Positions 1 to 8,497 of a DNA stretch of 45,722 bases are shown one piece after another; the first letter of the stretch is position 1, and every line of letters begins with the position of its first letter. The position numbers were made by a program, and so were the translations under genes. The DNA is taken from positions 1 to 45,722 of the IMG/VR virus record IMGVR_UViG_3300003690_000023. One strand, written 5' to 3'. The DNA comes from a virus. The notes under the pieces were generated by a model. It did no database searches. It saw only the letters and a list, made by a program, of their open reading frames with translations, and was not told the origin of the DNA.

Positions 1-34
1 CATAGGCCACCCCCCTTTACTTAGTTCTGAATAT

Positions 35-58
35 GGGTCCCCCCCTAAGGGGGAACCC
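35..58. other. GC-rich stem-loop at left end
   Basis: GGGT (35-38) pairs with ACCC (55-58), and after one mismatch five C (40-44) pair with five G (49-53) around a CTAA loop. The hairpin lies directly in front of the candidate promoter at 59-87. It could insulate that promoter from upstream transcription, but there is no T-tract, so an intrinsic terminator is not proven. Confidence 0.4.
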
Positions 59-87
59 TTGACCTTATCTTCAAACCCAATTAGGAT
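59..87 (+). promoter_or_regulatory. candidate sigma70-like promoter for the late operon
   Basis: TTGACC (59-64) is followed by a 17-nt spacer and TAGGAT (82-87), a 5/6 match to the -35 and a 4/6 match to the -10 consensus at optimal spacing. Transcription would start near 94, leaving a leader of about 520 nt before the first convincing gene at 619. This is pattern evidence only. No phage RNA polymerase gene is visible, so use of host polymerase is expected. Confidence 0.35.
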
Positions 88-95
88 AACCGTCA

Positions 96-410
96 ATGAC
101 GGCAGAGATGTCGTCAGCCACAACCAGGAGCCTGCTTATCCGGAAATTTGTGGGCAATGTGAATGCACAGATGGTGAACGTGAACCCGGTTCTGGTCTGG
201 GGGACAAACAAGCTCGGTTGGCAACCAGGGGTTGGGCCTATGATGACGGGTGTGCTGAGTACCTGTCTGAGGCCCAGGCCCGTAGCTGGCGTTGGTCGCC
301 GTGGATCTGTGGATATGGAGGGTGGATACCTAGCCTTTCCCTCAATCTGTACCACTGGTGGCTTAGGCTTAATAATTGATAGGACCGAACGGCCCCGGCG
401 AAGCTATTAG
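96..410 (+). CDS. doubtful short reading frame in the leader
   Basis: A 104-codon frame opens with ATG at 96 after an AGGATAA stretch. The translation has a protein-like run of hydrophobic and glycine residues (for example VNVNPVLVWG around residue 27) but matches no family I recognise. If the promoter at 59-87 is real, its transcript would begin almost at this ATG and the gene would have no leader. A second frame that starts at TTG 376 and runs to 495 continues in the next frame with GEAIRLTTGG, so the stretch may be one gene broken by a frameshift, or simply non-coding leader. The frame opening at 59 overlaps it and looks less protein-like. Confidence 0.28.
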   Translation: MTAEMSSATTRSLLIRKFVGNVNAQMVNVNPVLVWGTNKLGWQPGVGPMMTGVLSTCLRPRPVAGVGRRGSVDMEGGYLAFPSICTTGGLGLIIDRTERPRRSY

Positions 411-618
411 GCTGACTACAGGTGGTACCATCTGCCTGGCCATAGGGGAAAGAGGTCTGTCTGCGGGAACATCCGATCTTGTTCCTGGGGTGTGAAGGAT
501 TCGAGATCCAGATATCAGATCTTGAATTTAGCAAACGATCGGGGCTCGGTGGCCTAGCAGCCTACTACGAAGCAATGGGCTAGGTTTGCCCTGAGGATAA
601 CATGCCAAGGAGGGTATG
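411..618 (+). other. structured leader before the first late gene
   Basis: No convincing gene of its own lies here apart from the tail of the 376-495 frame. Visible structure includes AGATC/GATCT arms around an ATATC core near 500-520, and CCTAGC near 563 pairing with GCTAGG near 590. It ends in a strong AAGGAGG at 607-613 that serves the gene at 619. It may be a 5' untranslated region with a control role. Confidence 0.3.
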
Positions 619-1059
619 ATGGCTATTGTGCAGGATTACATTGATTTTGCGGTGTCGATGAAAATTGGCAACCGGTCGATGACGGATGTGTCGTTGAGCC
701 TGCCTGATGACTTCAGGCGTTTCTCTGATGTGAAGGTTGGGTCCTTAAATATTGACACCGAAACGTGGGCTGGTGGGACTGATACTAATGCTATCCCCTT
801 CGATAGCCTTACTCAGAGCATGTTCATGGTATTCTTCTCCCACCCCGTGAGCATTGTGGAAATAAACGGGTCGGCCATTTCCGACACGTTTTTTACGAGC
901 TTTGTGGCATTTAGCCGGATGAGTGCAGGAACGGCTTCTTTTAATCCGGCTATTGTGAGATTCAAAAACGATCTCCACACCCCGAACTACACCTCCGACC
1001 TCGGGGGCTCTACCACTGATGTAGATGCGTACATCTTTCATGCTGAGTTGGTGGCGTAA
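619..1059 (+). CDS. probable virion protein, unknown function
   Basis: A 146-aa protein that I do not recognise. Two ATG codons lie in frame at 616 and 619. The second is chosen because AAGGAGG (607-613) sits 5 nt upstream of it and only 2 nt from the first. The sequence alternates short hydrophobic stretches with polar turns rich in S, T, D and N (around residues 30-60 and 85-145), which suggests an all-beta fold. It has no signal peptide, membrane segment or cysteines. It is the first gene of the late block and its TAA overlaps the next ATG (TAATG), so it is translated with the putative small terminase. That position suggests a head or head-completion protein, but this is inference. Confidence 0.7.
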   Translation: MAIVQDYIDFAVSMKIGNRSMTDVSLSLPDDFRRFSDVKVGSLNIDTETWAGGTDTNAIPFDSLTQSMFMVFFSHPVSIVEINGSAISDTFFTSFVAFSRMSAGTASFNPAIVRFKNDLHTPNYTSDLGGSTTDVDAYIFHAELVA

Positions 1060-1445
1060 TGGCATCTGACGAAGACAGGTTAGACGGCGTTGACCCTTCT
1101 CTGGGGATCTCCTTGGGTAATCTGCCAGCTGAGACGGTGGATGCTATGTTCGCTGGGTTGGCTTGGGAGGCGGAGAAGAGCCACGGGCTGTCTGTGAGGG
1201 CTGTGGTGGCTGCTACCTTTGCTGCTGCGAGGGTGGAGAGTCAGATCATGGTTGATGAGGGTGTGGGGGTACGGGACCGCCTCCAGGCTGCTAAGCAGTT
1301 CAAGGCGGGGTTTCATGATGCCTGCCGGTTAGTGATGGACGAACCCCCTGTCCATCGTGTAGTGGGTATTGATAGCAATGGTCAGACGGTTGATATGTCT
1401 GTCCCTGCGGCCTTGGAAGCACTTTATGGAGATTCAACAGGTTGA
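1059..1445 (+). CDS. putative terminase small subunit
   Basis: A 128-aa protein, mostly helical and acidic, whose ATG overlaps the stop of the previous gene and whose 3' end overlaps the large terminase gene by 20 nt. Small terminases recognise phage DNA and present it to the packaging motor. This one has the usual size and position, directly before the large subunit. I see no clear helix-turn-helix motif. The Ala-rich stretch around residues 42-60 and the charged helix at 70-95 would suit the oligomerisation helices of the family. The call therefore rests mainly on synteny. An alternative is a small unrelated structural protein. Confidence 0.5.
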   Translation: MASDEDRLDGVDPSLGISLGNLPAETVDAMFAGLAWEAEKSHGLSVRAVVAATFAAARVESQIMVDEGVGVRDRLQAAKQFKAGFHDACRLVMDEPPVHRVVGIDSNGQTVDMSVPAALEALYGDSTG

Positions 1446-3525
1446 AAGGTTCCGTAAGGACTGCCTGGCGGATACCGCTTTCTTTGCTGAGAATCCCGTA
1501 GCTCCCCTTCATATTGCACCAGAGGATGGCCCTGTAGCCCCGATAACGCTACGGCGTGTTCAGAGGCGACTGGCGGCTATTGTGAACCGCCAGTGGTTTA
1601 CCAGGGGGTACTTGCGGATCATCGAGTGTAAGGCTCGGCGGATTGGCTCCACCACCTTCTTCTGTGGCGATGCGTACCGTAGAGCCACCATGGTTCCCAA
1701 TACCAATGTGGTCATAGGTGCTCAGCTGGATGATATGGCTGAGAGGATCCATGAGAGGAACCACATCTTTTGGGCCAACTACCCGCTGAGCTTGAGGCCT
1801 GATCGGTGGGGGAATAGCCGATCGTTCAGGGAGCCGATGGATTTAAGGCGGGATATTCCGGATGAAGAGATGGTTTTGTGGGAACGGGGAGGGAATAGGC
1901 CTGACGGTGGGCTGAACTCCTCTATCTCGATCTTCACGGAGAGGACCCCCCTCGCACGTACTGGAGCGACAATTCAGTACCTTTTGCTGTCAGAGTTCGC
2001 AAAGTACAGGAATCAATCGACGATTATCAAGGAGATGTTCCCCACGGTGAAGCGGGGGACGGGTGCGATTGTGATCGATACGACAGCTGAGGGGCGAGGG
2101 GATTCGTACTCGAGGCTGTGGGAAGAGGCTGTTGCTGGGCGCAGTGAGTTCGAGCCGGTGTTCATTGGGTGGCTGGACGACGACCAGCAGTGCTGGCAGC
2201 AGCCAACGAGGGATAATCGCGAGGCATTTTACAACTGGCAGCAGTGTGTGGTGCGTGAGGACCACTTTGGGATTGAGAGGTATGCGGCCAAGATGTCGCT
2301 GGATGAGGACGAGATAGACCTCTTGACTGAACACATCATCCCCATGTGGCAGAAGTCTGCCGATGAAGGGGAGAAATCCCTGCATCCAATGGGGTGGATT
2401 GAGTGGCGGCGGTGGGCGATTGCCGATCGTTGCGATGGGAAGGTCAAGGTCTTCCGCAACCAGTACCCCACCCACTGGCGGGAAGCGTTCCTATCATCAG
2501 CCATTACGATATTCGATATGAACCAGATCGCCGCGCAAGGGGAGAGGATCGCCGTGGAAGACCCGCCGATACGGGGCGAACTCCACCAGAGCGACAGGCG
2601 GGCAATGGATGTCGACCAGGACGCCATGATGGCTCAGGTCAACCGGGATATCGTGAGGGTAGACCCCTCGATGTTCATTTTTACCCCAGAGACCCATGGG
2701 CCCATCCGTATCTACGAGGAGCCAGATAGGAATGAGGAGTACCTGGTGTCGTCTGACTACGCCGAAGGCGTCAGTGACAACTGCGATTACAACGTCATCC
2801 ACGTCTACAAGCGGGGATCTACCCTCGAACAGGTGGCTCACTTCAGAGAGAAGTGCTACCCGGAGGAGTGTGCGAGCGAGGCGATAGCCATTGGGGCCTA
2901 CTACAATATGGCCTGGCAGATCCCTGAGGTGAACTCATGTGGTGCCGCCGCCCTGGCTTTGTTGCGTACGTGCTATCCGACTGACAGGATATTCAGGCGC
3001 AAGGCTGCGGATAATGCAAAGAGGATGAATCCATCGGACTTGATGGGTTGGCGTATGACCGGACGGTCGAAAGCAGAAGCCGTTGGCATTGCCACAGCTT
3101 TTTTTAAGCAGGGGCTCTGCGTCATCCGCAACCCCAATACGTTGAGGGAGCTGGAGGTGTTTGTAAAGCAATCATCCAGAATGCTCCCAGAGGCTATGAA
3201 GGGGACAGACCCGGTGACCGGTGACCGCTACCATGACGACGAGGTGACTGGTGTGGTCCTGGCTATTTTTGGCAACAGGCAGCTGCCGTATCGCGGTAAG
3301 TGGATATCCCCTGGAGCCGAGGCCTCGGTCTCCTCAGATGAGTGTGGCCATGCCATGATTGCTGGGGGTAAGTGCATTAGATGCAGGAAGGTGTTTCCAA
3401 TGGCCGTGGAAACCGTCTTGACATTTGAGGCCCTCCGCAAGATGGTTAAAGGCGATTCGGATACCCGTGGTGTGGATAAACGTCGTAATGAATCTCTAGC
3501 CTTCTGGATAGGAGACTATCAATAA
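1426..3525 (+). CDS. terL: terminase large subunit (packaging ATPase and nuclease)
   Basis: A 699-aa motor that cuts concatemeric DNA and pumps it through the portal. The N-terminal ATPase shows a terminase-style Walker A (KARRIGSTTF, about residues 69-78) and a Walker B region (LLLSEFAKY, about 186-194) where the usual D before the catalytic E is S, a common variant in this family. The RNase H-like nuclease has SSDYAEG near 442-448 with its first acidic residue, and YHDDEVTGVV near 600-610 with the late acidic pair. The C-terminal 60 residues carry an unusual possible zinc site, C-x-H-x7-C-x2-C, in CGHAMIAGGKCIRC. The start is placed at ATG 1426, with GGAA 8 nt upstream, which overlaps the previous gene by 20 nt. 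The TAA overlaps the ATG of the next gene. Confidence 0.93.
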   Translation: MEIQQVERFRKDCLADTAFFAENPVAPLHIAPEDGPVAPITLRRVQRRLAAIVNRQWFTRGYLRIIECKARRIGSTTFFCGDAYRRATMVPNTNVVIGAQLDDMAERIHERNHIFWANYPLSLRPDRWGNSRSFREPMDLRRDIPDEEMVLWERGGNRPDGGLNSSISIFTERTPLARTGATIQYLLLSEFAKYRNQSTIIKEMFPTVKRGTGAIVIDTTAEGRGDSYSRLWEEAVAGRSEFEPVFIGWLDDDQQCWQQPTRDNREAFYNWQQCVVREDHFGIERYAAKMSLDEDEIDLLTEHIIPMWQKSADEGEKSLHPMGWIEWRRWAIADRCDGKVKVFRNQYPTHWREAFLSSAITIFDMNQIAAQGERIAVEDPPIRGELHQSDRRAMDVDQDAMMAQVNRDIVRVDPSMFIFTPETHGPIRIYEEPDRNEEYLVSSDYAEGVSDNCDYNVIHVYKRGSTLEQVAHFREKCYPEECASEAIAIGAYYNMAWQIPEVNSCGAAALALLRTCYPTDRIFRRKAADNAKRMNPSDLMGWRMTGRSKAEAVGIATAFFKQGLCVIRNPNTLRELEVFVKQSSRMLPEAMKGTDPVTGDRYHDDEVTGVVLAIFGNRQLPYRGKWISPGAEASVSSDECGHAMIAGGKCIRCRKVFPMAVETVLTFEALRKMVKGDSDTRGVDKRRNESLAFWIGDYQ

Positions 3526-4355
3526 TGCCATATGACCCCTCAGATACTGGGGTAGCCGGTCCTAAGGGAGCGCACCCGATCCCAGAATACTCCCCGTGGA
3601 ATTCTGCATTCATGGCTCTGCCTTATCGGGAATTGGCTCCCAGGCCGTATACGCTTTCAGAGGAGTATGGGTGGCAGACTGCCAGGAGACCTGGAGTAAT
3701 GGGCAAGGAAGTGCATGTAAGGGATCAGCCCCCATTTCTTGGGGTAGGCACGGATAAGCCGGAAAATTATAGCGGATGGTACGAAGATCATCTTAATGAA
3801 AGGCCGGCTTACCACGACTCCATTGGAAGGGCTTTGGCGGCTATGGGGATTGGCAAATCCCTCCCATCGGTGGACCAAGCTCCGCCTGATTTTGGGTCCA
3901 TTGAGAGAGGGGGGCAGCCGGGGGCTGATTTTGCTCGAGAGCCATCAATAAAGCTGAGTGAATTGCAAATGCTGATGGATATCATTGCGGCTGGATCAGG
4001 GCTAGGTGGGTACTCATCGATTGGTAAGTTATCTGCTAGAGGTCGATTTGGTGATGCCTTGGCTCATGAGCGGATGGAGCCAATGGTTGGCAGGCAGTTT
4101 GATCCAATGCAGTCTGATCCAATGCAGTCTGTGCAAAGGCTCATGAAGGAGATGCAGGGCCAAAGGGGCCTCTCGTATCCCAATCCAATGCGCCCAGGAG
4201 CATCGGGGATCAGGGAGCCGTTTATGCGCCCATCCCCAGTAACGCCATCGCCACCACAGTCTGATGTGCTTGGCGGGGTAAAGAATCAAAAAGGGAAGCT
4301 CGAGGCTCTCCTCAAATTGGTTGATGATATGTTCCCAGAGCTAGGAGAGAAATAA
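3525..4355 (+). CDS. disordered Pro/Gly/Met-rich protein between terminase and portal
   Basis: A 276-aa protein with no family I recognise. It is rich in P, G, S and M and probably mostly disordered, with one short helix around residues 143-160 and a helical C-terminus. A 15-nt tandem repeat near 4101-4130 encodes two copies of DPMQS. The segment QFDPM followed by a short amphipathic helix ending in MQG recurs in the next gene as QFDPM ... QMRGG, suggesting a shared linear motif. Start and stop both overlap neighbours as TAATG, so it is co-translated with terminase. It may be a minor head-interior or ejected protein, or a packaging accessory; this is inference. Confidence 0.7.
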   Translation: MPYDPSDTGVAGPKGAHPIPEYSPWNSAFMALPYRELAPRPYTLSEEYGWQTARRPGVMGKEVHVRDQPPFLGVGTDKPENYSGWYEDHLNERPAYHDSIGRALAAMGIGKSLPSVDQAPPDFGSIERGGQPGADFAREPSIKLSELQMLMDIIAAGSGLGGYSSIGKLSARGRFGDALAHERMEPMVGRQFDPMQSDPMQSVQRLMKEMQGQRGLSYPNPMRPGASGIREPFMRPSPVTPSPPQSDVLGGVKNQKGKLEALLKLVDDMFPELGEK

Positions 4356-4921
4356 TGCCAGGATTTACGCCTCCGTCAGGGTCAATGATTCCTGGCTCTT
4401 CTCCCTCTTCTGCGGATCTATTCCGCGCTCGATCTGGATACACCTCACTCATCCCATCATTTGGCGAATTGCCACCGGAGGTTTATCAGGAGATTGGCGA
4501 AAGAGCTTTGCGGGAACGGCGATACGCGGGCCCGTCCGGAACACTTGGAGGGGGAGCTGCTCTTCCTGTACCACAGCAATTCGACCCAATGCCTCTAACA
4601 CAACCGGGTCAACCGATGGCTCCTGGGGCGAAGCCTGGCGATGAGATGACTCCGTTTATGAGGTATTTGCTGGAACAGATGAGAGGAGGACAGGCTGTCT
4701 TTGAGCAGTCAGCTGGCCCTCAATATCCAATGGGTCCGCTGGGAGGGCCGCGAGCTATGCCCAGATCAGCTCCTTCTCAAGGCCAGTACCAGCCTCCGAG
4801 GGTTGCGGGCATGCCTACCCCGCCTGTGCCTTCCCAGCGGTTCCCCTCTTCTCCCGCGCCTAGACAGCAGGGAGGCCCTTACCAGGCAATTAATCTGTCG
4901 CAATTGCAGCGGATGGTTTAG
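4355..4921 (+). CDS. disordered Pro/Gln-rich protein, unknown function
   Basis: A 188-aa protein dominated by P, G, S and Q, with little predicted order except a helix around residues 85-115 (FMRYLLEQMRGG). It has the same QFDPM motif as its upstream neighbour, also a short distance before an amphipathic helix, so the two proteins may bind the same partner. ATG overlaps the previous stop (TAATG), and the stop lies 2 nt before the next start. No catalytic, membrane or cysteine motif is visible. Position inside the packaging block, between terminase and portal, points to a virion or assembly role. Confidence 0.68.
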   Translation: MPGFTPPSGSMIPGSSPSSADLFRARSGYTSLIPSFGELPPEVYQEIGERALRERRYAGPSGTLGGGAALPVPQQFDPMPLTQPGQPMAPGAKPGDEMTPFMRYLLEQMRGGQAVFEQSAGPQYPMGPLGGPRAMPRSAPSQGQYQPPRVAGMPTPPVPSQRFPSSPAPRQQGGPYQAINLSQLQRMV

Positions 4922-4923
4922 AC

Positions 4924-5607
4924 ATGCCAAGAATGCCATTTGAGCCCGTTAAGTATTACGATGTCGAAGGCGGTCCTACAGGAATCCCTACGATGTGGGG
5001 TCAGGCTGCAGGCGGCGCGGTGGGAAGTGGAGTAAGCACCCTCTTGGGAGATGCCTCCAACTACTACCTTGCTAACCGTGGATATACTAGAGGCGGCGTG
5101 GTGTTTGGCGAGCAGTTGGCAAGACAGCCTCTGGTGAGCAGTCTTGGAGGGGCAGGCGCTGGAGCAGGTGCTGGAGCAGGCGCTGGGTCAGCGGCCATGG
5201 GCCCATTGGCATTCCCACCCTTATCGTCTGCTTTGCCGGCATCGGCTGGGACTAGCCTTGGAATGGCTCCAGGAGCCCTTGGAGCTGCTGCTGCTGGCGG
5301 TGGCGCTACTGCTGCTGGAACTGGAACCATTGGTCTGATGGCATCCCTTCCGTATTTGGCTCCTGTGTTTGCTGCGGGCCTTGGGATTCTAGGGGCATGG
5401 ATTGGTAGCCAGGCAGAAGAAGAGCCGGAGCTGGTGGAGAAAACGGCATATAGGCCAGTCCCAAAGCCTCCTCCAAGGCGTCCAGTAAGGCAAATAACTC
5501 GCCCTACTCGAAGGATGGCTGGCAGTCGTTATCCATCTGCAGCTGAATCATATGGGTCGACTGCAGCGGGATCATATGGATCCCTCCCACCAGGGTTTAG
5601 GGTTTAG
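4924..5607 (+). CDS. Gly/Ala-rich protein with hydrophobic core, possible ejection protein
   Basis: A 227-aa protein with three parts: a polar N-terminus, a low-complexity middle that includes an alternating Gly-Ala run near residues 75-90, and a long Ala/Gly/Leu hydrophobic region from about 95 to 160 with membrane-helix character (LPYLAPVFAAGLGILGAW). A basic Pro/Arg tail follows from about 175. Such hydrophobic, glycine-rich proteins in podovirus head blocks are often packed in the head and ejected to help DNA cross the membrane, but I cannot assign it to a family. The start follows the previous stop by 2 nt and the stop directly abuts the portal ATG. Confidence 0.68.
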   Translation: MPRMPFEPVKYYDVEGGPTGIPTMWGQAAGGAVGSGVSTLLGDASNYYLANRGYTRGGVVFGEQLARQPLVSSLGGAGAGAGAGAGAGSAAMGPLAFPPLSSALPASAGTSLGMAPGALGAAAAGGGATAAGTGTIGLMASLPYLAPVFAAGLGILGAWIGSQAEEEPELVEKTAYRPVPKPPPRRPVRQITRPTRRMAGSRYPSAAESYGSTAAGSYGSLPPGFRV

Positions 5608-7755
5608 ATGGTATCCAAAGCGACACAGATTAAGGCGTTGTCATACGTCAAGAAGGCGATTGAGCGCAATAAAGAGGCTCGCAAGCCCCTCGAGTGGAGA
5701 TGGTACGAGAATGCCGCCTATGCTGCAGGCTTTACCAATGTGGTCTTCGACCCTCGTCGCCAGCGTCCTATCTCTTTGGATTCTGTCTCAGATGAGTCCA
5801 GCAACCCCCAGGTACAGGATAAGCTCCGCAAATACCACGCGAAGCTGACGTCCCCGCGCATGATGCCTGAGTGCATCCCGAGGGGGAACGACAGGGAAGC
5901 GCGAAAGCGAGCTGATATTGCCAACGCGATCATCCTTCATTTCTGGGAGATGAGGGAGAGCGTGTATGCGAACCACGCCTCTTTGTTGAATGCAATGGTG
6001 TTTGGCAACGGCATATGGGCTACCCAGTGGAATGAAAACGCTGGTGAATGGATTGAGGAAATCTCCTATCGAGAGGATGAGACCCCAAGCTACGATGATA
6101 TGGAAATCCCTCAGATAGATGAGGAGGGGTTGCCCAGTATCATCGACCTCCCATTTGAGAAGGAGAGGAGGGTAAGGACCTCGCGCTGGCAGACAGGCCT
6201 TCCCAAGATCCGGTCTGTCCACCCATTCAACTTCTTCCCCGATCCACACTGGCGTCACCTTACGGTCGACCAGTGCATGAACTACGCGGAGAGGAAGCTC
6301 CTGCCCCTTGACCTCATTGAGCTGTACTACCCAGATTTGGACATGGATAACATCCCTGGGGCGCGTTCTTACGAGGATTCGTTCTTGTTCCGCGAGCTGG
6401 ACAGCTCCTTTGGGTTGCGAGGGGACGAGGGGACATTTGAGGAGTCACCACTGGTGGAGGTGTGGGACTTCTACCATGCTCCAATCGTTAGTCGTCGCCA
6501 CGGGCTAGATCACAAGAGGGGGTTCAGGTGCATTCATATTGGTGATCAGATCATCGATATGACCGACTCCCTGCCTTACAACGACTACCCTCACGCCACC
6601 TTCCGCGACCGGCAATACACCGATCGAGGATGGGGGTTGTGCGTAACGGATGTCCTCAGGTCTGCTCAGAAGCGCCTCGATCTGGTTGAGAGGATTGAGA
6701 TTCGGGCAGCTGAGAGGAGTGCAGATCCACCCATTCTGGTGCCTGAGGGTGCAGCAGATGTGAATTTCCAGGGACGTCCAGGCGAGATATACAAGTACAT
6801 GCCGTATGGTGAGGAAAAGCCTACGTACATGATTCCGCCTGAAATTCCTCGTCACATCTACCAGATGCGCTCAGATGCGATGGCTGACATCGAGTCGCTA
6901 TCGCTGACAGCTTCCCCCGTCGGAGGCTCTACGCCCGCACGCGGGGACTCTGCCGCTTACCTGGATCGCCTCCTCGAAGAGAATCAAGTAGCGATGGCAC
7001 CCACTATTCAGGAGATCGAGACAGCTCAAGGCCACCAGGCCTTCCATCTCATTCGCCTTGTTCAAGACCATCTGCCCATTGGCTATCGCTTTGCGATGAC
7101 TGGCAGAGATAAAATGGTGAGTGTGATGGAGTTCGACGGTAGGCCGTTTAATGTCCTCGAGGTGAGGATGGTGCCAGGCAGTGCTGCGATGACATTTCCG
7201 AATCAGTTACGGACCGCAGTCATGCAATTAGCGGCCAACGGTATCCTGATGGATGATAACCCCAAAGCATCTGCAGTAATGGAGCTTCTCCTTGGCGCTC
7301 CAGCTGCTGCACGCCTCACAGACCTCGAGGAGCCTGGGGATAAGGCTGTTGCGGAATTGAATGTGAGCCGGATATTGAATGGTCAGCTTCCATTCTTCAA
7401 ATCATGGATGAATCATCAAAAGCACATTGAGTCATTATTGTCTCAAATGCGTGATCCGAGATTTTTTTTGGACTTTACAGTTGACCAGCAATCTAAGATA
7501 GAGCAATTATTGGCACAACACCAGGCAGCTATTGCCCCGAATCCCATGACAGGGCTGGAGGGTGAAATGATGATGCCAGGTGGACCGACACCAGGTGGAG
7601 GGCCCCCCGGTCAGCCCCCCAGTGGGGGTCCTGCGGGCGAGGGTGTTAGGGGCACCCAGCCGAGAGGACCAGCACAAACGCCTGCCGTTGCATCGGGATT
7701 CACAGGGCCTTTGGGACGGGGGGCCGTCTCAATGGAAAGAGCACTAGGGGAGTGA
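5608..7755 (+). CDS. portal protein (head-tail connector)
   Basis: A 715-aa portal, the length typical of podovirus portals of the P22/T7 kind. The dodecameric ring sits at one capsid vertex and is the channel for packaging and ejection. The N-terminal half is helical and charged, followed by the stem-and-wing region (SVHPFNFFPDP near residues 200-210, a pattern commonly seen in podovirus portals). The C-terminal 80 residues are a Pro/Gly-rich low-complexity tail. It starts at ATG 5608 immediately after the previous TAG, with an AGGG-containing site in the end of that gene, and is followed by the scaffold gene after 3 nt. Identification rests on size, pattern and order between terminase and scaffold. 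Confidence 0.85.
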   Translation: MVSKATQIKALSYVKKAIERNKEARKPLEWRWYENAAYAAGFTNVVFDPRRQRPISLDSVSDESSNPQVQDKLRKYHAKLTSPRMMPECIPRGNDREARKRADIANAIILHFWEMRESVYANHASLLNAMVFGNGIWATQWNENAGEWIEEISYREDETPSYDDMEIPQIDEEGLPSIIDLPFEKERRVRTSRWQTGLPKIRSVHPFNFFPDPHWRHLTVDQCMNYAERKLLPLDLIELYYPDLDMDNIPGARSYEDSFLFRELDSSFGLRGDEGTFEESPLVEVWDFYHAPIVSRRHGLDHKRGFRCIHIGDQIIDMTDSLPYNDYPHATFRDRQYTDRGWGLCVTDVLRSAQKRLDLVERIEIRAAERSADPPILVPEGAADVNFQGRPGEIYKYMPYGEEKPTYMIPPEIPRHIYQMRSDAMADIESLSLTASPVGGSTPARGDSAAYLDRLLEENQVAMAPTIQEIETAQGHQAFHLIRLVQDHLPIGYRFAMTGRDKMVSVMEFDGRPFNVLEVRMVPGSAAMTFPNQLRTAVMQLAANGILMDDNPKASAVMELLLGAPAAARLTDLEEPGDKAVAELNVSRILNGQLPFFKSWMNHQKHIESLLSQMRDPRFFLDFTVDQQSKIEQLLAQHQAAIAPNPMTGLEGEMMMPGGPTPGGGPPGQPPSGGPAGEGVRGTQPRGPAQTPAVASGFTGPLGRGAVSMERALGE

Positions 7756-7758
7756 AAG

Positions 7759-8472
7759 ATGAGCAAGAGCGCCGAAGAGCGTATTGAGGAATTGAAGAAT
7801 CAGATGGTGCAGCAGTCAAAAGATGCGGATGAGCTTCGTAATAATTACGACAGCTTGTATCGTCATGCTGAAGAAGTTCAGCGAAATGCTGCCTATTACC
7901 AAGGGCAGGTGGAAGCAGCGAAGGCCGCACCACCGTCCCAATCTGTTGATTCGATTCCAGAAATGTCTGAAGATTTTGACTTCACGGACAGAGGAAGCGT
8001 GCAGAAGCTGATCCAGTCGACCATTGAGTCGCAATACGGTCAGCGGCTGCAGCAAGCCGAGAAGTACGCTACTGACGCTTTGCAACAAACGGCAGGCCGG
8101 GAAATTGATTCCGCGCTACGGGATTTCCGCTCCGCACACCCAGAGACAGATGGCATCATGGATTTTGAGCGCCTTGTGTTGATGGATGCGAGTGATGAGA
8201 TCCGCCGAATGAACGATGCCGGTAGGCCGGTAGAAGACATCAAGGTTGTGGCCATGGGCGCCGCTAAAAACCGCTTGAAATCCTTCAACCACTTCAATTC
8301 TGAAGTAACGAAGAGGAATAAGGATAGGCGGGAGAAGGCGCGGTCAAAGGCTACGATCCCTGAGGTGTTCTCCGCCGCCGGGTTTAACGAATCCCCCAAA
8401 GCTCCCGAGACGACCGAAGAGGCCGGGAAGCTATTGGACCAATTGCTCGCCGCAGGGCCAACAGGCCGGTAG
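7759..8472 (+). CDS. scaffolding protein
   Basis: A 237-aa acidic, highly charged protein without cysteines. A long coiled coil spans about residues 3-60 (heptads with EELKNQMVQQ and EVQRNAA), followed by a helical middle and a basic stretch near 180-200 (RNKDRREKARSK). It sits between portal and major capsid genes, the classic place for the scaffold that shapes the procapsid and then leaves. Basic residues near the C-terminus would suit coat binding, as known for P22. AGGGGAG precedes the ATG. Confidence 0.78.
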   Translation: MSKSAEERIEELKNQMVQQSKDADELRNNYDSLYRHAEEVQRNAAYYQGQVEAAKAAPPSQSVDSIPEMSEDFDFTDRGSVQKLIQSTIESQYGQRLQQAEKYATDALQQTAGREIDSALRDFRSAHPETDGIMDFERLVLMDASDEIRRMNDAGRPVEDIKVVAMGAAKNRLKSFNHFNSEVTKRNKDRREKARSKATIPEVFSAAGFNESPKAPETTEEAGKLLDQLLAAGPTGR

Positions 8473-8497
8473 CGGGCACAGCAGGAGATAAGAGACC

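Noticed and set aside
59-379. 106-codon frame at the left end
   Set aside because: Trp/Cys-rich, less protein-like than the overlapping 96-410 frame, and it begins within the promoter candidate.
485-520. tRNA T-arm-like sequence GGATTCGAGATCC
   Set aside because: The 53-61 pair is A-T instead of G-C, the stem is only 3 bp, and no acceptor, D or anticodon arm fits around it.
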